A stretch of DNA of 64,000 bases from positions 334,753 to 398,752 of the forward strand of contig NZ_MUXT01000008.1 in the NCBI RefSeq assembly GCF_002014965.1, in the 5' to 3' direction. Shown in pieces: positions 1-10,052 of the stretch. A program made the translations under genes and the position numbers. The notes beneath the pieces were generated by a model. The model made no database searches, was not told the origin of the DNA, and saw only the letters and a list, made by a program, of their open reading frames with translations. Each line of letters opens with the position of its first letter. The first letter of the stretch is position 1. The stretch is from Moraxella canis (GTDB lineage: Bacteria > Pseudomonadota > Gammaproteobacteria > Pseudomonadales > Moraxellaceae).

Positions 1-215
1 TTGGTTGGGCCAAAGGTGCTTTTGCTGATATTCTAGGAGACCTATACCCCCAAGGACTGGTCAAAGAACAAACCGCGATCATGCTGTGCAAAAGTGTTAA
101 GTTTTTATTATCAAACCCAATCCCGCCCGCCATGACGCACGCTTACGAAATTGATGACATGGTCGATAATACGATTCAAGTTTATCAAGACTTAGTCAAT
201 CAAAGCACAGAGTGA
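1..215 (+). CDS. Glycosyltransferase, group 1, C-terminal fragment (5' end outside window)
   Basis: An open frame runs in from the window edge (first full codon at position 3) and stops with TGA at 213-215, giving about 70 C-terminal residues. The motif GWAKGAFADILGDLYPQGLV followed by a helical tail resembles the C-terminus of bacterial group 1 (GT4-like) glycosyltransferases, which transfer a sugar from a nucleotide-sugar donor in the cytoplasm. The catalytic region lies outside the window, so the substrate cannot be judged. It converges with cydC, whose stop codon is 4 bp away, and no terminator is visible between them. The family call rests on remembered resemblance and is tentative. Confidence 0.5.
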   Translation, partial: GWAKGAFADILGDLYPQGLVKEQTAIMLCKSVKFLLSNPIPPAMTHAYEIDDMVDNTIQVYQDLVNQSTE

Positions 216-219
216 TAAC

Positions 220-1953
220 TTAAATTTGACCCTCACCTTCGATTCTGATGACCTGAACCTCGCCCATCTCCTGCCACAGCTGGTGGGTGCAGATTAATAA
301 TAGACCGATATCACCGGATTTTTGGGCATCAATCAGGCTTGACCATACTTCGCGGCGCGTCTCTGGGTCTAAGCCTGCAAAAGGCTCATCTAGCATCATG
401 ACCGCTTTTGGCGTCAATAAAAGCCGAGCCAAGGCGATACGCCGCGCCTGCCCACCCGACACAGCCATACCATATTCTCCAAGACGAGTTGCCAGACCTT
501 TAGGTTGATTATTTAGCCAAGTTAATAAATTGACTTTCTTAAGAACCGCTATAAGCTCATCATCAGTCGCATTTGGCTTACCTAAGCGCAGATTATCCGC
601 AAGCGTTTGATCAAAAATATCAACTACCTGCCCTAAAAATCCAAGCGATTGACCAAAATCAACTGACTGCCAAGGATAGCGCTTGGCGTTAGTGCATAAC
701 CAAATATCGCCTGAGATCAGATCATGTTCTTGGGCAAGCGTATGCAACAAAGTGGATTTGCCAGAACCTGAAGGACCTACAATCAAGCAAGGTGTATCAG
801 AGCTGATCTTGGCATGATGAATGTGAGCGCTGATGATGGCTTTTGGCGCTCTCACAACGGCATGATCAAGCTGCAAAGTCAAATTGTCATGCTGATTGAC
901 AATTTGATCAAGATTGACTTTAGGGGTATCACTTTGGCTACCAAGCATCTCGTTCAGCCGCTGCTTAGCGACCTGACTGCGCCCCAAAGCCAATGGCTCA
1001 GCAATTAAGTTTTGGATAAATTCACCCAGCCCCATCAAACCTAAAAATACCGCCAGCGCCACTGCCGAACTTATCATCGGATAATCATTCAATGTCTGAA
1101 CGCTAAAAGCAATGATGTCAGCCTGTCCAAAAAACTCGCCCATCCCCCAAAGCATCAACACCGCTGCCAGTGCCAGCGCCACTTGCACTCCCAAGATACC
1201 GATTCGGCGCAGACGATGTGATGACAAGGTAATTTTGGTCTGCTGAGCATCCAAATCGCTCAGCTGGTGTATGTGCGTCTCCCAGCGATGCCAAATCAGC
1301 AAAGATGTCAGCGCAGGCAAGGTGTCTAGCAGCTTGGATTTACGAGTTTCAAGTAGCGCGCTCTCGCGATGCGCCAAATCAATGCCGCGATATACCACCA
1401 AAACAGCAATTAATATCGCCAAGCCAATCGGCACCAGCCCAAACCATGCTCTAGGCAACAGTAGCATCGTCACGCCAGCCACCAAAAGCGCCGCACCGAT
1501 TGCCATCATCCAAGGCGATATAAAGCGTAAAACAAATTCATCCAAAACATCAATGTCTTTGACAAGGCGATGCATTTTTTGGCTGCTGGATTGCCCTTGA
1601 AGATTGCGAGCTTTATAATCTAAATTTGCCCAAGCACCAAAAAATCTAACGCGCAAATCCTTTAAAAGCCCAAAGACAGCATGATGCGATACCATCAAAT
1701 CACCATAGCGAGATAAGGTGCGCGCAATGGCAAAGGTACGAATGATGGCTGCCGGCATCATATAATTAAACGTATGAGTGCCTACTGCAACTAAGCCTGC
1801 CACAGCTGACATGGTCACAAACCATCCTGAAACCATCGATAAGCCCAAGACCGACCAAACAGTCACAAGTCCTAAGAGCCAAGCCAAGATCCATACCCAA
1901 ATTTGGGTACTGATGAGTTCATGAAGCCTAAATGGTTTATTTGGTTTCATCAT
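220..1953 (-). CDS. cydC: Thiol reductant ABC exporter subunit CydC
   Basis: One half of the heterodimeric inner-membrane ABC exporter CydDC, which moves reduced thiols (and, in recent work, haem) and is needed to assemble cytochrome bd oxidase. The N-terminal half carries six hydrophobic segments with the CydC-type stretch SGWFVTMSAVAGL and a conserved FNYM..AA..RT..RY block. The C-terminal ATPase shows Walker A GPSGSGKST, the signature VSGGQARR and Walker B MMLDEPFAGLD. The chosen ATG (1953, with a second ATG at 1950) lies just after GGGAG, inside the end of cydD, so the two genes overlap by about 17 bp and are probably translationally coupled. A longer frame to 2004 exists but lacks a ribosome site. 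cydAB is not in the window. Confidence 0.93.
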   Translation of the reverse strand: MMKPNKPFRLHELISTQIWVWILAWLLGLVTVWSVLGLSMVSGWFVTMSAVAGLVAVGTHTFNYMMPAAIIRTFAIARTLSRYGDLMVSHHAVFGLLKDLRVRFFGAWANLDYKARNLQGQSSSQKMHRLVKDIDVLDEFVLRFISPWMMAIGAALLVAGVTMLLLPRAWFGLVPIGLAILIAVLVVYRGIDLAHRESALLETRKSKLLDTLPALTSLLIWHRWETHIHQLSDLDAQQTKITLSSHRLRRIGILGVQVALALAAVLMLWGMGEFFGQADIIAFSVQTLNDYPMISSAVALAVFLGLMGLGEFIQNLIAEPLALGRSQVAKQRLNEMLGSQSDTPKVNLDQIVNQHDNLTLQLDHAVVRAPKAIISAHIHHAKISSDTPCLIVGPSGSGKSTLLHTLAQEHDLISGDIWLCTNAKRYPWQSVDFGQSLGFLGQVVDIFDQTLADNLRLGKPNATDDELIAVLKKVNLLTWLNNQPKGLATRLGEYGMAVSGGQARRIALARLLLTPKAVMMLDEPFAGLDPETRREVWSSLIDAQKSGDIGLLLICTHQLWQEMGEVQVIRIEGEGQI

Positions 1954-3700
1954 AAGCTCCCAAATGATGGACATCATCAAAGGTGATATCAGCGCTCTGA
2001 TCATGAGTGATCCAGATGACCGTCCGCTCCGCTGATAAGCGTTTTAATAAATCTTTTATCACCAAGGCAGTCTCGCTATCTAGATGCTCCGTCGGCTCAT
2101 CAAGCAGCCATACTTTGGCATCTTGAAGTAGAAGCTGCGCAATGGCAAGTCGATGCGCCTGCCCACCTGACAAGCCACCGCCCCGCTCACCAAGTATGGT
2201 ATCCATCTGCTCGGGCAAATCTCGGATCAAAGACCACAAACCAACCGCATCCAATACATTAACCAGCTCATCATCAGTCGCATCAGATTTCGCTAATATC
2301 AAATTATCGCGAATACTGATGGGTAACAGCGCTGGCATTTGTGCCAAATAACCAAATTGCCGTCTAAGATACGCCATATCTAGCGTATCATAGCGATACC
2401 GCCCCTGATCATCATATACCTCGACCACGCCAGTATATTGCCCAAATCCCAATAATATCTGTAGAAGCGTCGATTTACCAGCGCCACTTTCTCCTTTCAA
2501 TAATGTTGATTTGCCTGCTTCAAACTGAAGTGTCGTCGGAGCCAATCTCACTCGCCCATCATCACCAAAGGCAGCCACTTGCCTGAAACAAAATCCCACT
2601 TGTCCTACCAAATCCACCTGGCGAAGCTCGGTTTTGCTATTTTTAAAATCAAGTATGCCCACCATCTCCTTGGCGGCGCCGACCGCTTGACCCTTGACAT
2701 GATACTCAGCGCCCAAGCGGCGAAGCGGCGCATAAAACTCAGGCACCAATAATAAAATCATCAAAGCTGAACTGTAAGTGGTCATGACAACACCAGATTG
2801 CCAAGGTAAAATTCCAATCAATCCAAAACCCAAATAAACCGCCACAAGCGCAATGGATAGAGCTGATAAAAACTCAAGCACCGCACTATTCAAAAACGCA
2901 ATGCGTAGCACCGCCATGGTTTTTTTGCGGTAATTGTCGCTACTGATATCAATATCTGCCACAGCGATATCAACCGCGCCCAGACGCGATAATGTATTCA
3001 CACCGCGTATCCAATCAAAAAATCGCCCACCAAGCTGTGCCATCGCATCCATCTGTTCACGACTTTTACGAGCTGTTGCCACACCAATCATTGCCATAAA
3101 AATTGGCACCAGTGGCGCCGTCGCCAATAAAATGACTGCCGACATTTTGCTAAAAAAGCTGACACAAATTGCCAATAAGATGGGGGTGCTCACCGCGGTA
3201 CGCTTTTGAATCTCAAAACGGGCATAACCGATCAGGTGCTCAGGCTCATCAATGATCTTACTTGCCAATGCACCATCAGAGCCAAAAAATCGTCTGGCAG
3301 GGCCCATTTCACCCAACTTCATTAATAACCGCTGACGCACCTCACTGGCAGCCTGCACGCCGATGCGCGTTAGCAACACATCTTTGGCATAACCAATCAA
3401 TGCGCGCAGCACCATCACCGCAAATAAAGCCGCCAAATACACCCCCAAAGCCTCAATCGCCATCGCTTGATGCTGGGATAATGTCGGAATGAATGGCAAA
3501 AGCCAACCATCAAAAATCATCACCAAAATCCACGCCTGCACCATAAATAATAGCAAGCTGACCACATCACAAAGCCACGCCAAAGTCAGCTGCTTTTTTG
3601 CAGGGCGAAAAACAGACTTTAAAAACTGATTAGCGGCGATATCGGCTTGTGAACGCCGTGGCTTTTTTGGTTTTTTAAGATGGGCTTGTGTGGTGGTCAT
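1937..3700 (-). CDS. cydD: Thiol reductant ABC exporter subunit CydD
   Basis: The partner of CydC, 587 aa, the usual length. An N-terminal Lys/Arg-rich leader precedes six membrane segments; the nucleotide-binding domain occupies roughly residues 370-580 with Walker A GESGAGKST, signature LSGGQAHR and Walker B VWLLDEPTEHLD. CydD is the first gene of a two-gene operon and overlaps the start of cydC. Function (thiol/haem export supporting cytochrome bd and periplasmic redox balance) is from family knowledge. Order cydD-cydC is the common one. Nothing looks damaged. Confidence 0.93.
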   Translation of the reverse strand: MTTTQAHLKKPKKPRRSQADIAANQFLKSVFRPAKKQLTLAWLCDVVSLLLFMVQAWILVMIFDGWLLPFIPTLSQHQAMAIEALGVYLAALFAVMVLRALIGYAKDVLLTRIGVQAASEVRQRLLMKLGEMGPARRFFGSDGALASKIIDEPEHLIGYARFEIQKRTAVSTPILLAICVSFFSKMSAVILLATAPLVPIFMAMIGVATARKSREQMDAMAQLGGRFFDWIRGVNTLSRLGAVDIAVADIDISSDNYRKKTMAVLRIAFLNSAVLEFLSALSIALVAVYLGFGLIGILPWQSGVVMTTYSSALMILLLVPEFYAPLRRLGAEYHVKGQAVGAAKEMVGILDFKNSKTELRQVDLVGQVGFCFRQVAAFGDDGRVRLAPTTLQFEAGKSTLLKGESGAGKSTLLQILLGFGQYTGVVEVYDDQGRYRYDTLDMAYLRRQFGYLAQMPALLPISIRDNLILAKSDATDDELVNVLDAVGLWSLIRDLPEQMDTILGERGGGLSGGQAHRLAIAQLLLQDAKVWLLDEPTEHLDSETALVIKDLLKRLSAERTVIWITHDQSADITFDDVHHLGAYDETK

Positions 3701-3763
3701 GATGATGGCATATGATGATGGATAAATGGGCTATTATCGCCAAATTACAGCTTTTTTTCAACC

Positions 3764-3791
3764 AAAAACACCGCCAAATCACTGGCGGTGT
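3764..3791 (-). terminator. Rho-independent terminator after fumC
   Basis: Read on the minus strand, ACACCGCCA and TGGCGGTGT form a perfect 9-bp stem with a 6-nt loop, followed by a short T run. It starts 16 bp after the fumC stop and separates fumC from cydDC. Confidence 0.85.
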
Positions 3792-3806
3792 CTGAGCATC
3801 CAAGGC

Positions 3807-5195
3807 TTATTTGGGTGCGACCATCTGCTCTGGACGCACAAGCTCATCAAATTCCGCTTCGGTCAATAAGTTAAGCTCGGCGGCAGTCTGTTTTAGAGAC
3901 TGATTGTTTTTGAAAGCGGTTTTGGCGACTTTGGCGGCATTTTCATAGCCGATATGACGATTAAGCGCCGTAACCAACATCAAAGAATGATGTAAATAAT
4001 GGTCAATTTTTTCACGGATTGGCTCAATCCCTACCGCGCAATGCTCATTAAAGCTATTCATGGCGTCCGTTAATAGGCGAATTGACTGTAATAAATTATA
4101 TCCGATCACAGGCATATAAACGTTTAATTCAAAATTCCCAGAAGCGCCCGCCATTGAGATGGTCGTGTCATTGCCAAAGACTTGGGTGACGACCATCGTC
4201 ATCGCCTCGCACTGGGTTGGATTGACTTTACCAGGCATGATGGATGAGCCAGGCTCATTTTCAGGAATGCTCAGCTCGCCCAGACCGCAGCGTGGACCTG
4301 ATGCCAGCCAGCGGACATCATTGGCAATTTTATTCAGACTTGCTGCCAAAGTTTTTAGCGCCCCTGAAGCAAACACTTCAGCATCGCGCGCTGCCAAAGC
4401 CTCAAATTTATTAGGGGCTGTGATAAAGTCAAGACTGGTCAGTTCTGCCAAAGTTTTGGCTACTTTTACGGCATAATCAGGATGGCTGTTCAGCCCTGTC
4501 CCTACCGCTGTGCCGCCTAGTGGCAACTGACAAAGACCATTCAATGCCGCCTCGATACGCACCAAAGCATAATCCAGCTGCATGACATAGCCGCTGAACT
4601 CTTGACCCAAAGTCAGCGGGGTGGCATCTTGCAAATGCGTACGCCCAATCTTAATGATATCATCAAAATCAGCTGATTTTTGTGCCAGTGTTTGACGCAA
4701 ATTTTTGATCGCTGGCACAAGCTTCTGATTCATCTGTAGAGCAGCAGCCACTCGAATGGCGGTCGGAAAGCTGTCGTTGGTTGATTGGGCATGATTGACA
4801 TGATCGTTAGGATGGATGGGCTGGTAGCTACCCTTGGGATTACCAGCAATTTCATTAGCGCGATTGGCGATGACTTCATTCATGTTCATATTAGACTGGG
4901 TGCCTGAGCCAGTTTGCCACACCACAAGCGGAAATTGATCATTAAGCTTGCCTGCCAAAACCTCATCACACGCCTGTACAATCAGCTGCGATTGCTCATC
5001 AGTGATGCGACCGAGTTCAGCATTGGTGATGGCGGCTGCTTTTTTAACCGTAGCCATCGCATGGATCAAAGGCTCAGGCAGTCTTTCACCGCCAATACGA
5101 AAATTTTGGCGGCTGCGTTCAGTTTGGGCGCCCCAATAAGCCTCAGCAGGTACGGCAATTTCCCCCATGGTATCTTTTTCGATACGTGTTGTCAT
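3807..5195 (-). CDS. fumC: Fumarate hydratase class II
   Basis: Iron-free fumarase that interconverts fumarate and L-malate in the TCA cycle; a cytoplasmic homotetramer in the family. The protein is 462 aa, the usual size, and contains the superfamily signature [11 protein letters not shown] around residue 320 and the catalytic-histidine region [11 protein letters not shown] around residue 185. The start ATG at 5195 is preceded by a GGAG site. It is monocistronic: its own terminator follows and the divergent folate gene lies 156 bp upstream. Class II enzymes typically resist oxidative damage, in contrast to the iron-sulfur class I type. Confidence 0.96.
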   Translation of the reverse strand: MTTRIEKDTMGEIAVPAEAYWGAQTERSRQNFRIGGERLPEPLIHAMATVKKAAAITNAELGRITDEQSQLIVQACDEVLAGKLNDQFPLVVWQTGSGTQSNMNMNEVIANRANEIAGNPKGSYQPIHPNDHVNHAQSTNDSFPTAIRVAAALQMNQKLVPAIKNLRQTLAQKSADFDDIIKIGRTHLQDATPLTLGQEFSGYVMQLDYALVRIEAALNGLCQLPLGGTAVGTGLNSHPDYAVKVAKTLAELTSLDFITAPNKFEALAARDAEVFASGALKTLAASLNKIANDVRWLASGPRCGLGELSIPENEPGSSIMPGKVNPTQCEAMTMVVTQVFGNDTTISMAGASGNFELNVYMPVIGYNLLQSIRLLTDAMNSFNEHCAVGIEPIREKIDHYLHHSLMLVTALNRHIGYENAAKVAKTAFKNNQSLKQTAAELNLLTEAEFDELVRPEQMVAPK

Positions 5196-5351
5196 AATTT
5201 ACTCCATTGATTTTTTGATAAAAGCAGCTTAAGATGGATCTGTGTGCTCATCTTCGCTACTTTACTAAATGAAATGATGATCAGGTTTAGCATACCATCA
5301 GTTCCTTTTTGATTCAATAGCAAATAATAATCATTACTAAATATAAACACG

Positions 5352-5945
5352 ATGACCAAGACCGATTGCCACGCTGATTTTTCCCCCATGGATTTGCGCA
5401 AACGCATGCGCGCTCAAAGACGATCGCTTAGCCAATCCAAGCGCTGCCAATCCGCTTTCTTGGCCGCCAGATTCTTATATAAACTGATCCCGCTCTTACC
5501 AAAGAATGCTAACATTGGGGTTTATTTGGATGGGTTTGGCGAGCTGCCAACCTTTGTCATTACCAAGTTTTGCCAAAAGCTTGGTTATCAGGCTTATCTA
5601 CCCATCACCACACCAAATAAACCCCTAAAATTCGCCCCAATCATGGGGTCGATCAGTAAAACACCCTTAAAAAAGCATCGCTTGGGCATGTACGAACCTG
5701 TGTCAAGACTGACACTGTCCGCCAATCATATGGATGCCATCATCTGTCCTTTGGTGGCGGTTGATCTTGAGGGTGTGCGCCTTGGGATGGGCGGTGGCTA
5801 CTACGACCGCACATTTGCCAAGACCAAAAACTGCCTAAAAATCGCTTGGTGTTATGAGTTTCAAGTTGTCGATCAGTTGCCCAAGCAGCCTTGGGATATG
5901 TCGGTAGATCTTATCATCACCGATCAAAGGCTGATACGGCTATAA
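5352..5945 (+). CDS. 5-formyltetrahydrofolate cyclo-ligase
   Basis: Converts 5-formyl-THF to 5,10-methenyl-THF with ATP, returning a storage folate to one-carbon metabolism. The 197-aa product has the diagnostic GVRLGMGGGYYDR motif (about residue 150) that binds ATP phosphates, and an N-terminal LRKRMRAQRRSLS helix typical of the family (YgfA/FAU1). The start at 5352 lacks a clear ribosome site; ATG 5388 (MDLRKRM) is an alternative that fits the usual N-terminus better. It converges with the gene ending at 6033. In many gammaproteobacteria 6S RNA lies just upstream, but the 156-bp gap here shows no recognisable 6S hairpin. Confidence 0.92.
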   Translation: MTKTDCHADFSPMDLRKRMRAQRRSLSQSKRCQSAFLAARFLYKLIPLLPKNANIGVYLDGFGELPTFVITKFCQKLGYQAYLPITTPNKPLKFAPIMGSISKTPLKKHRLGMYEPVSRLTLSANHMDAIICPLVAVDLEGVRLGMGGGYYDRTFAKTKNCLKIAWCYEFQVVDQLPKQPWDMSVDLIITDQRLIRL

Positions 5946-5980
5946 TAATAAATCATCATAATTTACCGCAAACAACCAAA

Positions 5981-6015
5981 ATAAAAAGAGGTAAATACAC
6001 CGTATTTAACCTCTT
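5981..6015. terminator. Bidirectional terminator between convergent genes
   Basis: AAGAGGTAAATAC (5986-5998) pairs with GTATTTAACCTCTT (6002-6015) with one bulge. On the minus strand the stem is followed by TTTTTATTTT, so it best serves the gene ending at 6033, but it may also stop transcription from the folate gene. Confidence 0.75.
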
Positions 6016-6032
6016 AATGAATCCAAAATCTA

Positions 6033-6719
6033 TCAGCTGTAATGCGCCGGTTCTTCGTCATACACATGCGCGTGCCAAAAATTACTTTGTCGCTGCACCA
6101 CGCTTGCGATGGCAGCATGGATCATCGCTTGTCCAACCACCCTAGCGTCCGCGCCAAGCATGTCTTTGACTTGATCTGAAAAAGCAATGCTTACCAAAGG
6201 CTCATCATTACCTACTTCACGCAAGATCATAGCCCCTGAAGGCTCTTCTATAAACTCAAGCAAAGTTTCTTGGACAAACTCTTCTTTGGACTTTCTTGAT
6301 TTTGATTTGGTGGCGCGCTGCGACTGTTCGGCACTCTCATTGGCATCCAAGCCTTCTTCATCCTGCTGCTGACGCTTACGCCACTTCACGGGCTCACCAT
6401 CAGATTCCTGCGCCTGTGATCGCTGACCACGCGCAAGCTTTGATAATTTGGATAAATCCACGCCCAGTGTCTGCTCTACCTGCCGTGCAAGCTCTTCGAC
6501 GGTGGCAGGATCCATAAACTGAGAAATGGCTGAAGCCAGCGCATCAATCAGCGTCTCATCACCGCGCCCATTGACTTCTTGAAAAAACAGCTCATGCAAA
6601 ATCGCTAACGTTTCTTCTTCGTCAGAGGCATGGAATATCAAATCATCAACAAACGATAAACATTCTGCAATGCTCATCGTTTGCCAATTTTCAATGGTTT
6701 GTGAAATTTGATTTGTCAT
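6033..6719 (-). CDS. Conserved hypothetical protein with charged middle
   Basis: A 228-aa soluble protein of unknown function. The N-terminal half is helical and acidic; the middle (about residues 95-150) is low-complexity, rich in Gln, Lys, Arg, Ser and Glu; the C-terminal 70 residues look folded again. No catalytic motif was recognised. The start at 6719 (MTNQISQ) was chosen because a longer frame would overlap the upstream gene and begin with an unlikely Cys-rich stretch; a GAGATGG site lies upstream. It is the last of four co-directional genes headed by rpe. Confidence 0.7.
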   Translation of the reverse strand: MTNQISQTIENWQTMSIAECLSFVDDLIFHASDEEETLAILHELFFQEVNGRGDETLIDALASAISQFMDPATVEELARQVEQTLGVDLSKLSKLARGQRSQAQESDGEPVKWRKRQQQDEEGLDANESAEQSQRATKSKSRKSKEEFVQETLLEFIEEPSGAMILREVGNDEPLVSIAFSDQVKDMLGADARVVGQAMIHAAIASVVQRQSNFWHAHVYDEEPAHYS

Positions 6720-6786
6720 TATGATTGCCATCTCATCATTATTTTCGTCTATCTTGGTATATGGCATCATTTGAACAGTTTTCAAG

Positions 6787-7089
6787 TCATCGCCAGTAGC
6801 GCAGCTTTGCCAACATAAATAACAGCGCAACAAACATACCTAAATAATAAGCCATGCGCACATCAAAAGTATCATCGCGCCACTTTAGCGGCATCGAGAT
6901 CAGCGCGGTCAAGGCAGGAATCATCACCAAAGCCACAAGCCAATTTTCAAAAACATGCAGCCACCCTTCCAAGCCGCCATATCGAAGCCCCGATAAACCC
7001 ACCAGCAAGCAAGCCACGATGAGCAATAAAATCAAGCCTTTGGGAATGTCTTTTGGCGTGATGGCGTCAGGGATCAGCTTAGAGAGCAT
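6787..7089 (-). CDS. Small inner-membrane protein, unknown function
   Basis: A 100-aa protein with three probable membrane segments: around residues 18-36 (ILLLIVACLLVGL), 48-66 (WLVALVMIPALTALISM) and 80-96 (AYYLGMFVALLFML). No family was recognised. Its ATG overlaps the stop codon of the preceding gene as TGATG, so the two are probably translated together. The partner is also a small membrane protein, which suggests the pair forms one complex, although that is inference. Confidence 0.7.
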   Translation of the reverse strand: MLSKLIPDAITPKDIPKGLILLLIVACLLVGLSGLRYGGLEGWLHVFENWLVALVMIPALTALISMPLKWRDDTFDVRMAYYLGMFVALLFMLAKLRYWR

Positions 7090-7445
7090 CAGCTATACAC
7101 CCCCATGATGGATAACAGCGCCACCGTCGACAGCAGCCAACCAAAAGTCCAAGCATTTCTAGGATGGATATTGGTTTTACCCAGTTTATTAAGCCCAGTC
7201 GCGCCAAGCCAAGTTATCAGTGGAATACCGATCACAAATACAGGGACAACGACAGCAGCATGACGCAATACCACAGACAGCTCATCGCCAAACATCAATC
7301 GAAATCCATAGCCTGCTAAGCTCAGTATCAAGCTTGCCAAACACAGTCCTATGGTAAAACCCATGGGTACGACGCCAGCAGGTTTTTTATTAGGCTTTGA
7401 GGCGTTATGATGCGTAGATGGGGCTTGATGGTGCGGTGTGGTCAT
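7089..7445 (-). CDS. Small membrane protein with His/Asn-rich N-terminus
   Basis: A 118-aa protein whose first 25 residues are rich in His, Asn, Pro and Lys ([20 protein letters not shown]), followed by three probable membrane segments near residues 30-48, 63-82 and 98-115. Function unknown. The start codon overlaps the rpe stop as ATGA, and its own stop overlaps the next start as TGATG, so it is embedded in a tightly coupled operon. The histidine-bearing leader could bind metal, but nothing else supports that. Confidence 0.7.
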   Translation of the reverse strand: MTTPHHQAPSTHHNASKPNKKPAGVVPMGFTIGLCLASLILSLAGYGFRLMFGDELSVVLRHAAVVVPVFVIGIPLITWLGATGLNKLGKTNIHPRNAWTFGWLLSTVALLSIMGVYS

Positions 7446-8122
7446 GATCGATTCACCTTTGACAGCTCATCACGCATGGAATCAATCACAGCCTTATAAT
7501 CAGGCTGATTAAAAATCGCCGATCCTGCCACGAACATATCAGCGCCCGCCTCAGCAATGGCGCGAATATTTGCCACATTCACACCGCCGTCAACTTCCAG
7601 GCGAATGTCTCGACCGCTATCATCAATCATTTGACGCACCGTTGCCAATTTATCCAGTGTCGCATCAATGAACTTTTGACCGCCAAAACCTGGGTTTACG
7701 CTCATCAGCAAAATCTGATCCACTTTATCTAAAGTATGATCCAAATAATATAAAGGCGTCGCAGGGTTAAAAACCAAACCACATTTGGCGCCGCCATCTT
7801 TGATCAGCTGAAGACTTCTGTCTATGTGCTCGCTGGCTTCGGGGTGAAAGGTGATAATGTCAGCGCCTGCCTTCAAAAACTGCTCAATCATGCCATCAAC
7901 TGGCTTGACCATCAAATGCACGTCAATGGGCGCACGGATGCCATAGTCCTTCAATGCTTGACAAATCATCGAACCAAAAGTCAAATTCGGCACATAGTGG
8001 TTGTCCATCACATCAAAATGCACAACATCCGCACCAGCTTCAAGAACCTGTTTAACATCCTCTCCAAGCCGTGCAAAATCAGCAGACAAAATTGATGGGG
8101 CAATCAAAAAAGGCTGGGTCAT
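7442..8122 (-). CDS. rpe: Ribulose-phosphate 3-epimerase
   Basis: Interconverts ribulose 5-phosphate and xylulose 5-phosphate in the pentose phosphate pathway. The 226-aa TIM-barrel protein has the family landmarks [17 protein letters not shown] at the N-terminus, [16 protein letters not shown] (metal-binding His/Asp), HLMV, and EVDGGVN near residue 175. The ATG at 8122 is preceded by GAGAG; a 12-codon upstream extension is unsupported. It is first in an operon with three unknown small genes. Together with rpiA at 13.5 kb, the window holds both pentose-phosphate isomerising enzymes. Confidence 0.95.
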   Translation of the reverse strand: MTQPFLIAPSILSADFARLGEDVKQVLEAGADVVHFDVMDNHYVPNLTFGSMICQALKDYGIRAPIDVHLMVKPVDGMIEQFLKAGADIITFHPEASEHIDRSLQLIKDGGAKCGLVFNPATPLYYLDHTLDKVDQILLMSVNPGFGGQKFIDATLDKLATVRQMIDDSGRDIRLEVDGGVNVANIRAIAEAGADMFVAGSAIFNQPDYKAVIDSMRDELSKVNRS

Positions 8123-8246
8123 AATCACTCTCGATAATTTAATGGTATGGCGTATCATACCAAAAATCGGATTTTTGTGCCAATGTTTGATACCATTGAC
8201 ACGATTTGACCCATATTTAACTTTGTTAAAAGCGCTTAAGGTCAGT

Positions 8247-9068
8247 TTATTCGCTGTCGCCTGCCATCATCATGATCTGTTCGCTGATGGCAACGGTGTT
8301 AAAGCCTGCATCCACAAACAAAATCTCACCAGTAATGCCACTTGCCCAAGGTGATAGCAAAAACAGTGCAGCGTTACCCACCTCTTCTTGGCTGACATTG
8401 CGCTGAAGTGGGGCGATTTTTTCGCTGACATCAAGCATACGGCGGAAAGACTTGATCCCACTGGCGGCAAGCGTTCGGATAGGGCCTGCGCTGATGGCAT
8501 TAACACGGATGCCCTCTGCACCCAGTGATGATGCCAAATAGCGTACCGAAGCTTCCAAGCTTGCTTTGGCCATGCCCATCACATTATAATTTGGTAATAC
8601 AGAAATACTGCCTTCATAAGTCAAAGTTAACAAAGAGCCTTGGCGCGCAGCAAGCAATTCACGCCCTGCTTTGGCAAGTGCCACAAAACTGTAGCTTGAA
8701 ATATCATGGGCGATTTGGCTACCCTCACGAGTTGTCGCATTTGTAAAATCGCCGTCAAGCTGATCAGCCGGCGCAAAGCCGATGGCATGCACGATGCCAT
8801 TGATCCCTTTATCGTCACCTGCCCCCCAATGCTTGGCGACTTCATCAAAACAGGCTTGAATCGACTCATCTGAACCAACATCACACTCAATCACCGCCAC
8901 CGCGCCAAACGCTTCTGCCGCCATATCCACACGCTTTTTGATCTTGTCATTAGGATAGGTCAAAATCAGCTCCGCCCCCTCACGATGCAGACTCTCAGCG
9001 ATCGCCCAAGCAATTGATAATTTACTGGCAATGCCAGTCACCACAAAACGCTGACCTTTTAGTAGCAT
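8247..9068 (-). CDS. fabI: Enoyl-[acyl-carrier-protein] reductase FabI
   Basis: NADH-dependent last step of each fatty-acid elongation cycle, reducing trans-2-enoyl-ACP. The 273-aa short-chain dehydrogenase has the FabI form of the nucleotide motif ([13 protein letters not shown], not the classic GxxxGxG) and the catalytic Tyr-x6-Lys in YNVMGMAK near residues 157-164. [14 protein letters not shown] follows as usual. A strong AGGA ribosome site and an extended -10 promoter lie upstream. It is monocistronic. Confidence 0.96.
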   Translation of the reverse strand: MLLKGQRFVVTGIASKLSIAWAIAESLHREGAELILTYPNDKIKKRVDMAAEAFGAVAVIECDVGSDESIQACFDEVAKHWGAGDDKGINGIVHAIGFAPADQLDGDFTNATTREGSQIAHDISSYSFVALAKAGRELLAARQGSLLTLTYEGSISVLPNYNVMGMAKASLEASVRYLASSLGAEGIRVNAISAGPIRTLAASGIKSFRRMLDVSEKIAPLQRNVSQEEVGNAALFLLSPWASGITGEILFVDAGFNTVAISEQIMMMAGDSE

Positions 9069-9098
9069 GACTTTATCCTTTTGATAGAAATTTTTGCC

Positions 9099-9107
9099 AT
9101 TATAGCA
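9099..9107 (-). promoter_or_regulatory. Extended -10 promoter of fabI
   Basis: On the minus strand TGCTATAAT is an exact extended -10 element, about 31 bp before the fabI start codon. The -35 region is weak, as is common with extended -10 promoters. Confidence 0.6.
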
Positions 9108-9278
9108 TGGAATTTTAGAATGTGGGATAAAATTAGTACAAATGTAAACTTAATATCAATCACCAAATCGTCTAAATCATTAGTAAATACCCAAAAAGTG
9201 ATGAAAAAATAAGTTTTTTGTTAAATCAATCGTCATTTTATGGTAAGCTATGCATTTTTTTAATAGACGCTTAAAATC

Positions 9279-9884
9279 ATGTCAAATTCTGATACCGTGA
9301 ACTTCATCCACGATTACGAAACCCTGTCTAAGCATTATGCCCAAATCATCTCCTCAGCAGGAGAAGATTTGACCCGTGATGGGCTGATTGACACGCCGAT
9401 GCGTGCTGCCAAGGCGTTTGGTTATCTGACTCGTGGCTATCATCAGGACTTGGCAACTGTGGCTAATAACGCTGTCTTTGATTCTGACAACCCTGAACTG
9501 GTTTTGGTACAAAATATCGAATTTTATTCGCTGTGCGAACATCATCTGCTGCCTTTTTATGGCGTTGCCCATGTGGGCTATCTGCCAGATGGCAAGGTAT
9601 TGGGACTCTCCAAAGTAGCGCGCATCGTTGATATGTATGCTCGTCGCCTACAAATTCAAGAAAACTTGACCAAGCAAGTCGCCAGTGCCATTGAGGAGCT
9701 GACAGGTTGCCGTGGCGTGGCAGTCATCATGGATGCCAGTCATATGTGTATGATGATGCGTGGTGTCGGCAAGCAGCAGTCCACCACACGCACCACCAGT
9801 ATGTTGGGCGAATTTACCTCCAATCATGATGCCCGCCGTGAATTTTTGGATGCCATCCCTCGCCGAGCGCCCGCTTTTGGTTAA
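9279..9884 (+). CDS. folE: GTP cyclohydrolase I
   Basis: Zinc enzyme that converts GTP to 7,8-dihydroneopterin triphosphate, the first step of folate synthesis. The 201-aa protein carries the zinc-ligand motif CEHHLLPF near residue 87 and the third ligand in [10 protein letters not shown] near residue 157, both intact, plus the terminal RREFL region. The gene stands alone, divergent from fabI, with a good terminator 50 bp downstream. Confidence 0.96.
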   Translation: MSNSDTVNFIHDYETLSKHYAQIISSAGEDLTRDGLIDTPMRAAKAFGYLTRGYHQDLATVANNAVFDSDNPELVLVQNIEFYSLCEHHLLPFYGVAHVGYLPDGKVLGLSKVARIVDMYARRLQIQENLTKQVASAIEELTGCRGVAVIMDASHMCMMMRGVGKQQSTTRTTSMLGEFTSNHDARREFLDAIPRRAPAFG

Positions 9885-9934
9885 ATTTGGTTGAAGCTTG
9901 AGCCTTAGGCTTGACCAAACAAACCAGCGATCCA

Positions 9935-9972
9935 AACCTTCTCACCTAAATCCTCTGAAGAGAAGGTTTTTT
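9935..9972 (+). terminator. Terminator after folE
   Basis: AACCTTCTC (9935-9943) pairs with GAGAAGGTT (9960-9968), and the stem runs into TTTTTTA. The loop is 16 nt. Confidence 0.8.
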
Positions 9973-10052
9973 ATTTGATTAATTTTGATAAATCACTTCT
10001 TTTTTGGGATAAATTTGCTATGATAAAGCAAATTGACAGCCTTTTTTGATTC

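Noticed and set aside
5196..5351. Possible 6S RNA upstream of the 5-formyl-THF cyclo-ligase gene
   Set aside because: The gap is 156 bp, shorter than 6S RNA, and no long closed stem with a central bubble could be traced.
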